Assembly (NCBI RefSeq): GCF_014204795.1
Contig: NZ_JACHMB010000001.1
Location: forward strand, 3,038,001-3,102,000
Direction of reading: 5' to 3'
Length of the DNA: 64,000 bases
Origin: Nonomuraea jabiensis
GTDB lineage: Bacteria > Actinomycetota > Actinomycetes > Streptosporangiales > Streptosporangiaceae
The stretch's first letter is position 1; every line of letters starts with the position of its first letter. A program made the position numbers and the translations under genes. Below are positions 30,136-38,973 of the stretch, in pieces. The notes beneath the pieces are model-generated. The model saw nothing but the letters and a program-made list of their open reading frames with translations, searched no databases and was not told the origin of the DNA.

Positions 30136-30883
30136 GATCGTTTGCCATCAATTTGCCATCAAGATCTCCTGGCATCAGGTGACAGAGATCAGTCCACATC
30201 GACAGCAGGCAGACGTTCGAACGGTGCCGACCGAGATCGAGTTGAACGTCGAGCTGCATCTTGCTCGTGCTGTGCACTCGGATTTGACCAGCCCGTGGGC
30301 CGGCGTACCGCTTCGCGTGCGTAGCCGAGTAGGCCTGACAAATGCTGTCACCGATCTTGTGTGCCGTGGCAATGCGCATGCGGGTCGCGTAGGAAGAAGG
30401 ATGGTCGGTTATCTGGGGTGCTGAGAAGGCGTCAGGCATGTAAGGCACGTGGGCTCCCGACGAACGTGCCTGAGATGTCCCCTTCTCAATGATCTCCGTC
30501 AAGTCCAGTCGTACGTGTCGTACGTCAGCGTTGCAGCGGTCACCCACCGGGCTCGATGCCGTGGGCCGGTCTGGGAAACGCCTGACATCCTGGGTGTCCT
30601 GGTCTGAGGGGCGCGGGCGTCTGGACCTTCGAATCTCCAGCTCCAGGGCTTCGGCCACGGCTAGGGCCTGGCTGGCCCGGGGTCTTGCAGATCTCAGCCA
30701 TCAAGATGGCTCGCCGCAACTGACCTCTGCTGCACACTGGCGCGGCTGCCTACTTGCCTTAGACGCCTTAACGACCTTCAAGCGGCTGACCAGCTACTTC
30801 CCTTGGGAACCCACATTACGATGGCGTCCCGGCATTGCGGTTAACGTGACCCGAGTGAGGGCGGCGTCGGGATCGGCGTGGAG
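30136..30883. other. 750-bp spacer without a recognised gene
   Basis: Composition is less GC-rich than the flanks. TTTGCCATCAA is directly repeated (30139-30149 and 30151-30161 with one variation). Open frames on both strands show no domain, codon bias or ribosome-binding site. It may be a remnant of an earlier integration at the same tRNA. The tRNA-Ala gene often found after tRNA-Ile in actinobacteria was not found here. Confidence 0.5.
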
Positions 30884-31816
30884 TCATGACACGTGGAGGC
30901 CCTGGCGCCAGGACGGGTGTGCCGGGCGCCAGCCCAGCTCGCGCTTGGCCTTCGCGTTCGACGCACCGCGAAGCTCGGTCATCAGCACGACGCCGGCCTC
31001 CCCGGCGGCCAGCCGCCCGACGAACCGCGGCACCCGCATCGGCTTCTTGGCGCCCAGCTTCCGGGCCAGCTCCGGCAGCCACTCGGTGACTGGGGCGGGG
31101 TCATCGTCGACGATGTTGTAGACCCCGCAGGCGCCGTTCTCGATCGCCGCGACCGTCGCCTCGGCCGCGTCGGCGATGTGGATGAACGACCACACCCCGC
31201 CGCCCTCGCCGACGACCGGAAACCTCCCCTTACGGATCATCTCGAGCTGCTCGGAACCCGGCTCCATCGAGGTGCCCGGTCCGTAGAAGGCGCCGTAGCG
31301 AAGCACGATCCCCTCGGTCCAGTCGGCACCCAGCACAGCCCTCTCCAGATGCCCGATCGCGGCGATCATCGGGGCCATCTGCCTGATCGGCGAGGGGTCC
31401 AGTGGGTCCTCTTCGGTCTTCACCGGCCCACCCGTTCGGGCATAGGTGAACGCCCCATTGCTCTGCGCCACGAACCGCCGCACACCTGCCACGCGCCCTG
31501 CCGCGAGGAGATTGTCGGTGCCCTCGATCCGCAGCCGGTCGGTGGCGGCGAAACTGCGATCGAAATGGCGTGTGTCGACGTGCCCGATAGCGGTCAGCTG
31601 ATGAACGATCACATCCGGATTCGCCTCGAGCACGGCCGCCTCGGCCTGGCCGCGATCGAGCGCATCGGCGACGATCGGCACCGCGCCCAGCTCCGACAGC
31701 CTGGCCTTGCTCGACTCGTTCCGCGTCATGGCGAAGACCTCGTGCCCCGCGCCGGTCAGACGTGGCACCAACTGCCGGCCCATCGCTCCGGTCGCTCCTG
31801 CTACCAGCACTCTCAT
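30884..31816 (-). CDS. NAD-dependent epimerase/dehydratase (atypical SDR)
   Basis: A 310-residue Rossmann-fold protein. The N-terminal MRVLVAGATGAMGRQLVPRL has the GxxGxxG nucleotide motif. VRRFVAQSNGAFTYARTGGP replaces the usual SDR active-site region, and GVWSFIHIADAAEATVAAIE and GVYNIVDDDPAPVTEWLPEL are typical of the extended NAD(P)-epimerase family. ATG 31816 has AGGAG 7 nt upstream. It is divergent from a TetR regulator with TGCAC palindromes between them and is probably its target. Confidence 0.85.
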   Translation of the reverse strand: MRVLVAGATGAMGRQLVPRLTGAGHEVFAMTRNESSKARLSELGAVPIVADALDRGQAEAAVLEANPDVIVHQLTAIGHVDTRHFDRSFAATDRLRIEGTDNLLAAGRVAGVRRFVAQSNGAFTYARTGGPVKTEEDPLDPSPIRQMAPMIAAIGHLERAVLGADWTEGIVLRYGAFYGPGTSMEPGSEQLEMIRKGRFPVVGEGGGVWSFIHIADAAEATVAAIENGACGVYNIVDDDPAPVTEWLPELARKLGAKKPMRVPRFVGRLAAGEAGVVLMTELRGASNAKAKRELGWRPAHPSWRQGLHVS

Positions 31817-31944
31817 GGTCAGCTCCTGGTTCACCTGATCTTGTCTTCAAGGGCGGTGCCGCTCAAGCGCCACCCGCACCTGCGTGCAGCTCTTGAGCCG
31901 AGCCGCGAGCCGGGTCGCCGCGGTGGCTCAATGACTGCCCTCAT

Positions 31945-31978
31945 GTGCATTCGTTGCACTCATGTGCAACTAATGCAC
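31945..31978. promoter_or_regulatory. Overlapping GTGCA/TGCAC palindromes (TetR operator)
   Basis: TTGCAC-TCAT-GTGCAA (31954-31969) is a perfect palindrome. Overlapping pairs GTGCA-TTCGT-TGCAC (31945-31959) and GTGCA-ACTAA-TGCAC (31964-31978) extend it to three evenly spaced half-site sets. It lies between the divergent SDR and TetR genes. Confidence 0.75.
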
Positions 31979-32051
31979 AACGGTATACTCGGGTGGGAAA
32001 CGCCGTCAAGACGGCTGTGACCACCAGACCCGAGGAGGGGCCAGCACCCCG

Positions 32052-32690
32052 ATGACCACTGACAAACCAGCCCGCGGCGGCGGCCGGGAGGCGCAGCGCC
32101 GCCGTACCCGCAAGGCGATCGTCGATGCGGCGGTACGCCTCAGCACCGGCGGAGCGACGCCAACCATCGACGAGATCGCGGCCGCCGCCGACGTGTCGCG
32201 ACGCACGATCTACATGCACTTCCCGGCCCTGGACCAGCTGCTCATCGACGCGACGGCCGGCGCGCTCAACGAGCCACCGGTCGAGGCGGCGCTGTCCGAT
32301 CCCGCGCTTGCCGACGACGCGGCGGGCCGGGTCGACGTCCTCATCCAGACGCTGCTGAAGTACTCGCCACAATCGCTACCCCTGGGACGCCGCATGATCC
32401 GCTTGACCGTCGACCCGCCCCTGAACGGCGCCCCGGAGCCGATCGGCCCACGCCGCAGCCAACGCCGGATCGAATGGCTGGACAAAGCCTGCGAACCACT
32501 GCGCGACACCCTGAGCGAGCAGTCCTACCAGCGCCTCATCTCCGCGTTGACCATGGTGGTCGGCTGGGAGGCGCAGATAGCCCTGCGTGACGTCCGCGGA
32601 CTCGACCCCCAAGCCGAGCAGGACACCATGACCTGGGCCGCCCGCGCCCTCGTGGAGGCCGCGATCAGGGAACACGATCATCAACAGTGA
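32052..32690 (+). CDS. TetR/AcrR family regulator
   Basis: A 212-residue regulator. The N-terminal HTH is RRTRKAIVDAAVRLSTGG then TIDEIAAAADVSRRTIYMHF, the classic TetR recognition helix. The C-terminal ligand domain is Ala/Leu-rich and not assignable. It is divergent from the SDR gene, with palindromic sites in the spacer that also overlap its own promoter region. Confidence 0.88.
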   Translation: MTTDKPARGGGREAQRRRTRKAIVDAAVRLSTGGATPTIDEIAAAADVSRRTIYMHFPALDQLLIDATAGALNEPPVEAALSDPALADDAAGRVDVLIQTLLKYSPQSLPLGRRMIRLTVDPPLNGAPEPIGPRRSQRRIEWLDKACEPLRDTLSEQSYQRLISALTMVVGWEAQIALRDVRGLDPQAEQDTMTWAARALVEAAIREHDHQQ

Positions 32691-32799
32691 GCGTTCACGG
32701 GGTACGCGCTGCGGTAAACCCTCCCCGCCATGTCAGCCGCTCCAACACCTGCATACCAGTAGTCGCCTGATCACTACGGAGGGGGAATCGCCGCATGGA

Positions 32800-33018
32800 C
32801 GCTGGTACCGCTGCCCTCGCCGGGAGCGGGTCACAGCGTGCTGTCGGGGGTGACTGCGCGTGCCTTCGACGACGTGTGGGCGGTCGGGTACGCACCCAGC
32901 CGTACCAGTGGCCACCAGATCGAGCCGTACGTCGTGCACTGGGACGGCCGGTCGTGGACCCGCGTGGGCACCCCGAACGGCGGCGCCAACGGCACCTGGC
33001 TGACCGATGTCGCGGCCG
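32800..33018 (+). pseudogene. Fragment of a WAVG-type beta-propeller protein
   Basis: The frame reads PLPSPGAGHSVLSGVTARAF, DDVWAVGYAPSRTSGHQIEP, YVVHWDGRSWTRVGTPNG. DDVWAVG-x(n)-HWDGxxW is the repeat of large secreted actinomycete propeller proteins. Only about one and a half repeats survive, without signal peptide or start codon. It runs directly into a TetR fragment in the same frame. Confidence 0.7.
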
Positions 33019-33093
33019 CGTTCATGGCCGAGGGCTACGGTAGCGCGAGCTTCTCAGAGATCGCCCAGCAGACAGCGGTCCGCGCGTCTCCAG
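33019..33093 (+). pseudogene. N-terminal fragment of a TetR regulator
   Basis: FMAEGYGSASFSEIAQQTAV is the helix 2-3 region of a TetR HTH (usual form: LFxExGYxxxSxxxIAxxAGV). It is fused in frame to the preceding propeller fragment and degenerates after RAS. It has no start codon of its own. Confidence 0.65.
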
Positions 33094-33123
33094 CGGGATG
33101 GTGGCCTCGCCCATCACTTGTTA

Positions 33124-33139
33124 GGATACGACTGTATCC
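33124..33139. promoter_or_regulatory. GGATAC-GACT-GTATCC palindrome
   Basis: A perfect 6-4-6 palindrome, 20 bp upstream of the alpha/beta hydrolase start. It is a likely operator for the TetR regulator encoded downstream in the same unit. Confidence 0.7.
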
Positions 33140-33159
33140 ATACGGGAGATGGGGGCACC

Positions 33160-34074
33160 ATGCCTGACCGGCCGTCCGCCTTCACCAGCGACTCTGCCCG
33201 TGACAAGTACTACGCCGTCTATGACCAAGTGCTCGGCGAACTGTGGCCGGTGCCCGTGGACGCCATCGACGTGGAGACCCGCGCCGGCCTGGTGCGCATC
33301 TACCGGGCCGGGCCCGTCGAGGGGAATCCCGTGGTCCTCCTGGCCGGTGCCGGTGCGAACGCGTTGGCCTGGTACCGCTACATCGAGCCGCTGGCGCGCA
33401 CGCGCCCGGTCCTTGCGGTCGACCCTCTCGGCGAGCCGGGCCGCTCGGTTCAGAGGCGGCCGCTCGCGACCGGTGCCGAGGTCGGCGGCTGGTTCACCGA
33501 CGTGCTGGCCGCAGTCGGAGCCGAACGTGCACACGTGGCGGGCTTCTCCTACGGCGGCTGGACCGCGGTGGAACAGCAACTCGGCGGGGGCGGCCGGGTC
33601 GCGGCGCTGACGCTGGTGGACCCGGGCGGCTTCGCGCCGTTACCCAGGCGGTTCGTCCGGTGGGCCCTTGCCGGCGCCGTCGCCTCCATGCTTCCTCGTA
33701 CGCTGCGACACCGCATGGCCGGCTTAGCGGACAACGGGGCGCTGCGCGAGGATGGGCTGATGAGGCTGATGCAGGCCGGATGGTTCTTCCGCCGGCGTCT
33801 GCCCCTTCCGCCCGCCTACACCGACGAGCAGCTACGCGAGCTGTCCGTGCCCGTACAGGTGCTGCTGGGCGCCCGCAGCGCGCTGCTCGACGCGGAAGCG
33901 GTGGCCGTACGGCTGGCCGACATCGTGCCGTCCTGGCGTGTGGAGATCGTGCCCGGCACCGGACACGGGTTGCCCGTCGAAGCTCCGGACCTGGTCGCCG
34001 AGCGGATCCTCACCTTTCCCCGCCAAGTGGGGCCCGGGACCGCAACGCCGAAGCACAACACGAACAACAGGTAG
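33160..34074 (+). CDS. Alpha/beta hydrolase
   Basis: A 304-residue hydrolase. The oxyanion region lies at VVLLAGAGANALAWYRYIEP. The nucleophile elbow is GFSYGGW (Ser within GxSxGG). The acid is probably in VQVLLGARSALLDAEAVAVR, and the catalytic His is in VPGTGHGLPVEAPD. ATG 33160 is preceded by GGGAGATGGGGG. It lies 9 bp from a TetR gene and downstream of a 16-bp palindrome, so the pair is probably an autoregulated operon. The substrate is unknown. Confidence 0.85.
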   Translation: MPDRPSAFTSDSARDKYYAVYDQVLGELWPVPVDAIDVETRAGLVRIYRAGPVEGNPVVLLAGAGANALAWYRYIEPLARTRPVLAVDPLGEPGRSVQRRPLATGAEVGGWFTDVLAAVGAERAHVAGFSYGGWTAVEQQLGGGGRVAALTLVDPGGFAPLPRRFVRWALAGAVASMLPRTLRHRMAGLADNGALREDGLMRLMQAGWFFRRRLPLPPAYTDEQLRELSVPVQVLLGARSALLDAEAVAVRLADIVPSWRVEIVPGTGHGLPVEAPDLVAERILTFPRQVGPGTATPKHNTNNR

Positions 34075-34083
34075 GAACCGGGC

Positions 34084-34692
34084 ATGCCCCGACAGGTGGA
34101 TCACGATGAGCGGCGGCGTCAGCTGACCGAGGCGCTGCTGCGCATCGCCAGCACCCGCGGCCTGCAGGCAGTGTCGATGCGTGAGATCGCCGCCGAGGCC
34201 GGAGTCTCGCTGCGCGTCGTCCAGTACTACTTCACGAACAAGCAGGCCCTGCTCGAGTCCGGTCTCACCGAACTGGGCGCCCGCATGGACCGCCGGGTCA
34301 AGCAGCGGGCCGCCGCTGCCGCGGGCGAGCTGACACCGCGAGGCGTCTTCGCCGCCGTTCTCGGCGCGATCCTGCCCTTCGACGAGCAGAGCAAGCTGGA
34401 CTCCATGGCCTGGACGGCCTACTACACCGCCGCCCTCACTGACCCGGCGCTCGCCGCGGTCGGGCTCACCCTGCCCAACGCGCTGGAGAACTTCCTCACC
34501 GTACGGTTGACCGCCGCGCAGCAGGCCGGGGAGATCGCCCCCGATCGTGACCCGCGTACCGAAGTCGCCGGCCTGCTGGCTCTCGCCAACGGCCTGACCT
34601 CCAGTGTCCTCAGCCGGCAGCGCAGCCACGAGGCCGCCATCAAGATCATCGACTACCAGCTGGACCACCTGTTCGGAACGGGAGCGGCTTGA
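34084..34692 (+). CDS. TetR/AcrR family regulator
   Basis: A 202-residue regulator. [23 protein letters not shown] then [20 protein letters not shown]. The C-terminal domain ([39 protein letters not shown]) is of the TetR_C type that senses small molecules. It is in an operon with the hydrolase and probably binds the palindrome at 33124-33139. Confidence 0.88.
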   Translation: MPRQVDHDERRRQLTEALLRIASTRGLQAVSMREIAAEAGVSLRVVQYYFTNKQALLESGLTELGARMDRRVKQRAAAAAGELTPRGVFAAVLGAILPFDEQSKLDSMAWTAYYTAALTDPALAAVGLTLPNALENFLTVRLTAAQQAGEIAPDRDPRTEVAGLLALANGLTSSVLSRQRSHEAAIKIIDYQLDHLFGTGAA

Positions 34693-34721
34693 CCCAGCGG
34701 GACCGCTGCGGGGTGAAGGGG

Positions 34722-36002
34722 TTAGGGCTGCTGGTAGAGGTCGGGGATCCCGTCATGGTCGGAGTCGGCGGTCTCGGACTGGTGGATGCGCCGGTAGACG
34801 CGGGCACGCAGCCGGAGGATCACGGTGGCCAGCAGGGCCGCGGACAGGGAACCGGCCAGGACCGCGATCTTGAACCGTGCGCCGGACTCGCCGAACGCCA
34901 GTTCTCCGATCAGCAGCGACACGGTGAACCCGATGCCGGCCAGGATCGCCAGCCCGATCATGTCGATCCAGGCCAGTCCTTCGTCCAAGGTGGCGCGGGT
35001 GAAGCGGGCCACGAGCCAGGTGGCGGCCAGGATGCCGACGGGCTTGCCGAGCAGCAGCCCCGCCACGATCCCCATCGCCACGGGGTCGCTCAAGGCTCCT
35101 GCCAGCCCGCCGAGGCCGACGCCGGCGGAGAAGAACGCGAAGACAGGCACGGCCACGCCGGCGGACAGCGGGCGGAACCGGTGCTCGAAATGTTCGGCCG
35201 GTCCGGGCCCCTCCGTGCCGCCCGGCGGTGTACGGGACAGGACGGGGACGGTCAGAGCCAGCAGTACGCCGGCCACGGTGGCGTGCACCCCCGAGGCGTG
35301 GACCAGCGCCCAACAGGCGAACGCCTGTGGCAGCAGCAGCCACCACGCACGCACTCCTCGCCGTACCAGCACGGCGAAGACCGCCAGCGGCACCGCGGCC
35401 GCCAGCAGTGGGAGCACCGACAGGTGCGAGGTGTAGAAGGTGGCGATGATGACGATGGCGATCAGGTCGTCCACCACCGCCAGGGTCAGCAGGAACGTGC
35501 GCAGCGCGTCCGGCAGGGAGCGGCCGATCACCGCAAGCACCGCCAGCGCGAAGGCGATGTCGGTGGCCGTCGGGATCGCCCACCCCTTGGCCGCCGTTCC
35601 GCCGGCGACCGCCAGATACACCAGCGCGGGCACCACCACGCCGCCGACAGCCGCGGCCACCGGAACCACGGCCCGGCGCAGGTCGCGCAGATCGCCGGCG
35701 ACGAACTCCCGTTTGAGCTCCAGACCGGCCACGAAGAAGAAGATTGCCAGCAGCCCGTCCGCGGCCCAGGTGGCCAGGTCGAGGTTCAGGTGCAGCGCGG
35801 CGGGGCCGGCCTCGATGGCGCGCAGGTCCTGGTAGGTCTGCGCCCACGGCGAGTTGGCCCAGATCAGCGCGGTGAGCGCGGCGGCGAGCAGCAGCGCCCC
35901 GCCGATGGTCTCCTTGCGCAGGATGTCGGCGATGCGGCGCGCTTCGGGCCAGGTGCTCCGGTTGAACAGGCGGGGAACGCGGGTGGCGGTGGGGCCGGGC
36001 AT
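34722..36002 (-). CDS. nhaA: Na+/H+ antiporter NhaA
   Basis: A 426-residue sodium/proton antiporter with about 11-12 membrane helices. The ion-binding aspartates lie in [39 protein letters not shown] is the conserved helix IV region. [20 protein letters not shown] and [16 protein letters not shown] are also typical. After the last helix the tail reads [18 protein letters not shown], with a DxDxDGxxD calcium-loop pattern not usual in NhaA. It ends 30 bp from the convergent TetR gene. Confidence 0.95.
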   Translation of the reverse strand: MPGPTATRVPRLFNRSTWPEARRIADILRKETIGGALLLAAALTALIWANSPWAQTYQDLRAIEAGPAALHLNLDLATWAADGLLAIFFFVAGLELKREFVAGDLRDLRRAVVPVAAAVGGVVVPALVYLAVAGGTAAKGWAIPTATDIAFALAVLAVIGRSLPDALRTFLLTLAVVDDLIAIVIIATFYTSHLSVLPLLAAAVPLAVFAVLVRRGVRAWWLLLPQAFACWALVHASGVHATVAGVLLALTVPVLSRTPPGGTEGPGPAEHFEHRFRPLSAGVAVPVFAFFSAGVGLGGLAGALSDPVAMGIVAGLLLGKPVGILAATWLVARFTRATLDEGLAWIDMIGLAILAGIGFTVSLLIGELAFGESGARFKIAVLAGSLSAALLATVILRLRARVYRRIHQSETADSDHDGIPDLYQQP

Positions 36003-36260
36003 GGAACTCCGCTTCTTCAGCAGGGGTCGGGTCGCTCACTCGCCGACCAGACTTCCCGGCACACCTATCAATAACGTATCAGGACACGTAAAGAGTCACA
36101 TAACGGATTCTGGGAGCGCTGGGCGTGCTCGTCCGTGGGCACAGGTGCGCCCCTGTGCCCGACGACTCCCCCGGCGTGTCAGGTGATCTGCCGTTTCAAC
36201 GTCATTTAAGCGCCATTTCAGAGCGGACTGAAAGCCTGGGTTCGAACGGAAGGAATTGAG

Positions 36261-36587
36261 ATGTCACTGATGAAACGCGCGGCAAGTGCGCTGCTTGGCG
36301 GCTTTTTCGTGCTGGCAGGCGCGGCAGTGGTCGCGCCCCCCGCTTCCGCGGACCCGTGCTGCGCCCCCTGCTACGGAAGCAACGGTGCGCACATCGTCGA
36401 CCGTGGAGAGACCCCTTATGGCCTGATCTGGGCAAAGGTTCTCAACTGCAGCTACGGACGAGAGGTCACGGTCGACGTGTCCAACGCGCTGGACCCGCCC
36501 TGCGAATATGTGGGCAAGGGCAAAACGAGGACCTTCTATACGAAAACCTACCTGTCGTCAGACGTAAGAAAGGCGAAGTTCTGCTGA
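36261..36587 (+). CDS. Small secreted cysteine-containing protein
   Basis: A 108-residue protein with a signal peptide (MSLMKRAASALLGGFFVLAG, cleavage after ASA near residue 30). The mature part of about 78 residues begins DPCCAPCYGSNGAHIVD and contains six cysteines (CC, C, C, C, C). I do not recognise the family. A ribosome-binding site (GGAAGGAATTG) precedes ATG 36261. A strong bidirectional terminator follows. Likely exported by Sec and disulphide-bonded. Confidence 0.75.
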   Translation: MSLMKRAASALLGGFFVLAGAAVVAPPASADPCCAPCYGSNGAHIVDRGETPYGLIWAKVLNCSYGREVTVDVSNALDPPCEYVGKGKTRTFYTKTYLSSDVRKAKFC

Positions 36588-36610
36588 CCCGCCCGCGCGG
36601 CTGAGAACAG

Positions 36611-36650
36611 CGCCGAGCCCTTTCGCATCCCCGTCCGAAAGGGCTCGGCG
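36611..36650. terminator. Perfect 15-bp hairpin terminator
   Basis: CGCCGAGCCCTTTCG (36611-36625) / CGAAAGGGCTCGGCG (36636-36650) with a 10-nt loop. It lies between the convergent secreted-protein gene and the LacI gene and can serve both strands. No long T-tract follows. Confidence 0.8.
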
Positions 36651-36664
36651 CGCGACTGCCCGGG

Positions 36665-37687
36665 TCATCGTCCGGATGTGATGGTCCATGGGATCTCTTG
36701 GTCGTTCGGGTGGCCGGGGTTGAGTGCCAGATGCGCGCAGCGGCGGCCCTGGTCTCGTAGCGGGTTGGTGACGGAGGTGATGCCGAGCCGGCGGCCGGCG
36801 GGTGATGCGTCCCAGCCGAGGTAGGCGGCCTCCGGGTGGGTTTCCTGGAGGGCCTGGTGGGCGCCGAGGGCGAGTTCGTCGCTCATGGCGATGATGAGCG
36901 CAGCGGGGGTGAGGTGGGGTGCGAGCGCTCGCGCTGCGGCGAGGCCGTCTTGCTGGGTGTTGCGGGCCACGACGGCGATGGGGGTGTTCGTCCAGCTGAG
37001 CCCGGCTTGTTCGATGGCGGTGCGGTAGCCACGCAGGCGGGCGTCGGTGACGGGGAACGGTGCGCGTGGCGGCAGGTCGGCGCCGGTCGTCACCAGGTGC
37101 TCGCGGTCGCGGTCGAGCGGGAACGAGATCACGACGGGTGTGCGGTTCTCGCGGAGTCCCTGGGAGACGAGCGCGAGCGCGGCCCGGTAGTCGTCCTGGG
37201 TGACGCAGGCGATCCCCGGGCGCGGTGGGCCGCCCTGGATGACGGCGGGGCGGGGGTCGCCGGCGACTGCCGCCAGCACCGGATCGTCCTCTGCGGTGGT
37301 CCACAGGACGAAGCCGTCGACCGCCGCCGACAGCACGCGGTCGGCATCGGCGGCATCGCCCCGCGTGGGGATGAGCGTGAGGCCCCGGCCTTCCTCGACG
37401 CAGACCTCTGCGACCCCGGCCAGGAACTGTGCTGCCTGGGGGTCGTCGAAGGCGTACGCCAGATGCTCGCTGAAGACCACTCCGATCTGATGCGTTCGAC
37501 CGGACTTCAGCGCGCGGCCCACGGCGTCGGGGCGATAGCCCAGCTCGTCGGCGGCGCGGTGTACGCGTTCGCGGGTGGCGGTCGCGACCCGGGCGGGTCG
37601 GGTGAAGGCGTAGGAGGCGGTCATGGGTGACACTCCGGCACGAGCCGCCACATCTTTCAGCGTCACGCGTCTGCGGTCGGTTGGCAC
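36665..37687 (-). CDS. LacI family transcriptional regulator
   Basis: A 340-residue repressor. The HTH and hinge are RRVTLKDVAARAGVSPMTAS and YAFTRPARVATATRERVHRA. A periplasmic-binding-like domain follows (HQIGVVFSEHLAYAFDD, AALIIAMSDELALGAHQALQ). It starts at GTG 37687 and is divergent from an MFS gene with a 31-bp gap that holds a LacI-type operator. Confidence 0.93.
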   Translation of the reverse strand: MPTDRRRVTLKDVAARAGVSPMTASYAFTRPARVATATRERVHRAADELGYRPDAVGRALKSGRTHQIGVVFSEHLAYAFDDPQAAQFLAGVAEVCVEEGRGLTLIPTRGDAADADRVLSAAVDGFVLWTTAEDDPVLAAVAGDPRPAVIQGGPPRPGIACVTQDDYRAALALVSQGLRENRTPVVISFPLDRDREHLVTTGADLPPRAPFPVTDARLRGYRTAIEQAGLSWTNTPIAVVARNTQQDGLAAARALAPHLTPAALIIAMSDELALGAHQALQETHPEAAYLGWDASPAGRRLGITSVTNPLRDQGRRCAHLALNPGHPNDQEIPWTITSGR

Positions 37688-37701
37688 GGCACCATTCTAT
37701 T

Positions 37702-37717
37702 TGTGTAGCGTTACACA
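37702..37717. promoter_or_regulatory. LacI-type operator TGTGTAGCGTTACACA
   Basis: A 16-bp near-perfect palindrome with the central CG typical of LacI-family operators. It occupies most of the 31-bp gap between the divergent lacI and MFS starts and ends 1 bp before the MFS GTG. Both genes are probably leaderless or nearly so and repressed together. Confidence 0.85.
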
Positions 37718-37718
37718 G

Positions 37719-38909
37719 GTGTCCACAGTGATTGCCCGCCCCGCCGGCCTGCTTCGCGCGGCGCCGTTCCTTGGCTTCGCCGGATTCGGAGCCTTCTGGG
37801 GTGTGTGGGGTGCCACCCTGCCCCTGCTGCGCGTCCAGGCCGGTGTGAGTGATGCGGAGTTCGGGGTCGTGCTGCTCTTCATCGGCGCCGGAGCGCTGCC
37901 CGCCATGCTGATGACCGGACGGCTCGTCGACGCACTCGGTCTGCGGGTCACCGGAGTGCTGCTCGCGCTCCTGGGTGTCATGGGTGTCGTGCTTTCCACC
38001 GCGACGAACTATGCCGCGTTGTGTGCCGGCATCCTGTTGACGGGAGCCAGCTCGGGAGCGGCCGATGTGGCGCTCAACACGCTGGCGGCGACGGTCGAGA
38101 AGCGAACCGGACGTCCCGTCGTGACCCGTTCGCACGCGGCGTTCTCCGCCACGGTCGCGCTCACGAGCCTGGGCACCGGTGCACTCACCGCAATCGCCGG
38201 CAGCCTGCTGGTGAACTTCGCCGCGGGCGCCGTGGTGGTCGTGGCGCTCGGTCTGGCCGTTGTCATCACGACGCGCCTGGCCCATGCTGAGGGCGCGCCT
38301 GAAGGTCAGGACGAGCCCACGCGCCCCGGTCGCATGTCGTGGTGGATCGCCCTGGTCATGGTCGGTGCGATCGGCGCTTTCGCGTTCGCGGCGGAGAACG
38401 CCTACCAGTCCTGGAGCGCCGTCCTGCTGACCGACGCGTTCACCGCCTCGCCGGCGCTGGCCGCCGTCGCGCCGTCGGCGTTCGCCACAACGGCGGCACT
38501 GACCCGTTTCGCCACCGGTACGGTCACGTTGCGCCGCCCGATCGCCACGCTGGTCGCGGCAAGCGCGATAGCCACGGCCGGTGGTGTCCTGACGGCGTTC
38601 GCGCCCACGTTGCCGCTCGCGCTGGCAGGCATCGTCGCCGCAGCCGTCGGCACCTCGGCGCTCTTCCCCACCCTGCTGTCCTACGGGCTTCGACCCGTTC
38701 CGGACGGGTCACGAGGACGGGCCACGTCGGCTGTCTCCACGGTCGCCTATCTCGGCTACCTCGCCGGGCCGGCGTACTTCGGGCTGCTCGCCGAGGCCAC
38801 CGGGGTGCAGAGGTCGTTTCTCGGTATCGCCGCGCTGACCGCCGTGGTGCTGGCGGCGGTCCCGGTGCTGCCGGCGCTCAGGCGAGCGGGGAGCCGGTCG
38901 CTGCCTTGA
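37719..38909 (+). CDS. MFS transporter
   Basis: A 396-residue major facilitator transporter with about 12 helices. The N-terminal half has FLGFAGFGAFWGVWGATLPL and GRLVDALGLRVTGVLLALLG, the loop 2-3 motif. Starts at GTG 37719 or GTG 37728. It is divergent from and probably repressed by the LacI protein. The substrate is unknown; LacI control suggests sugar-like efflux or uptake. Confidence 0.88.
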   Translation: MSTVIARPAGLLRAAPFLGFAGFGAFWGVWGATLPLLRVQAGVSDAEFGVVLLFIGAGALPAMLMTGRLVDALGLRVTGVLLALLGVMGVVLSTATNYAALCAGILLTGASSGAADVALNTLAATVEKRTGRPVVTRSHAAFSATVALTSLGTGALTAIAGSLLVNFAAGAVVVVALGLAVVITTRLAHAEGAPEGQDEPTRPGRMSWWIALVMVGAIGAFAFAAENAYQSWSAVLLTDAFTASPALAAVAPSAFATTAALTRFATGTVTLRRPIATLVAASAIATAGGVLTAFAPTLPLALAGIVAAAVGTSALFPTLLSYGLRPVPDGSRGRATSAVSTVAYLGYLAGPAYFGLLAEATGVQRSFLGIAALTAVVLAAVPVLPALRRAGSRSLP

Positions 38910-38973
38910 TCATGATGCTGGGCCGGGCCGAAGGCGCCGCCGAGCTGGTAGCGCCGGACGTGCAGGGTCCGGG

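Noticed and set aside
30065..30658. 197-codon minus-strand frame after the right att core
   Set aside because: No domain, no ribosome-binding site, and its C-terminal end simply translates the duplicated tRNA sequence.
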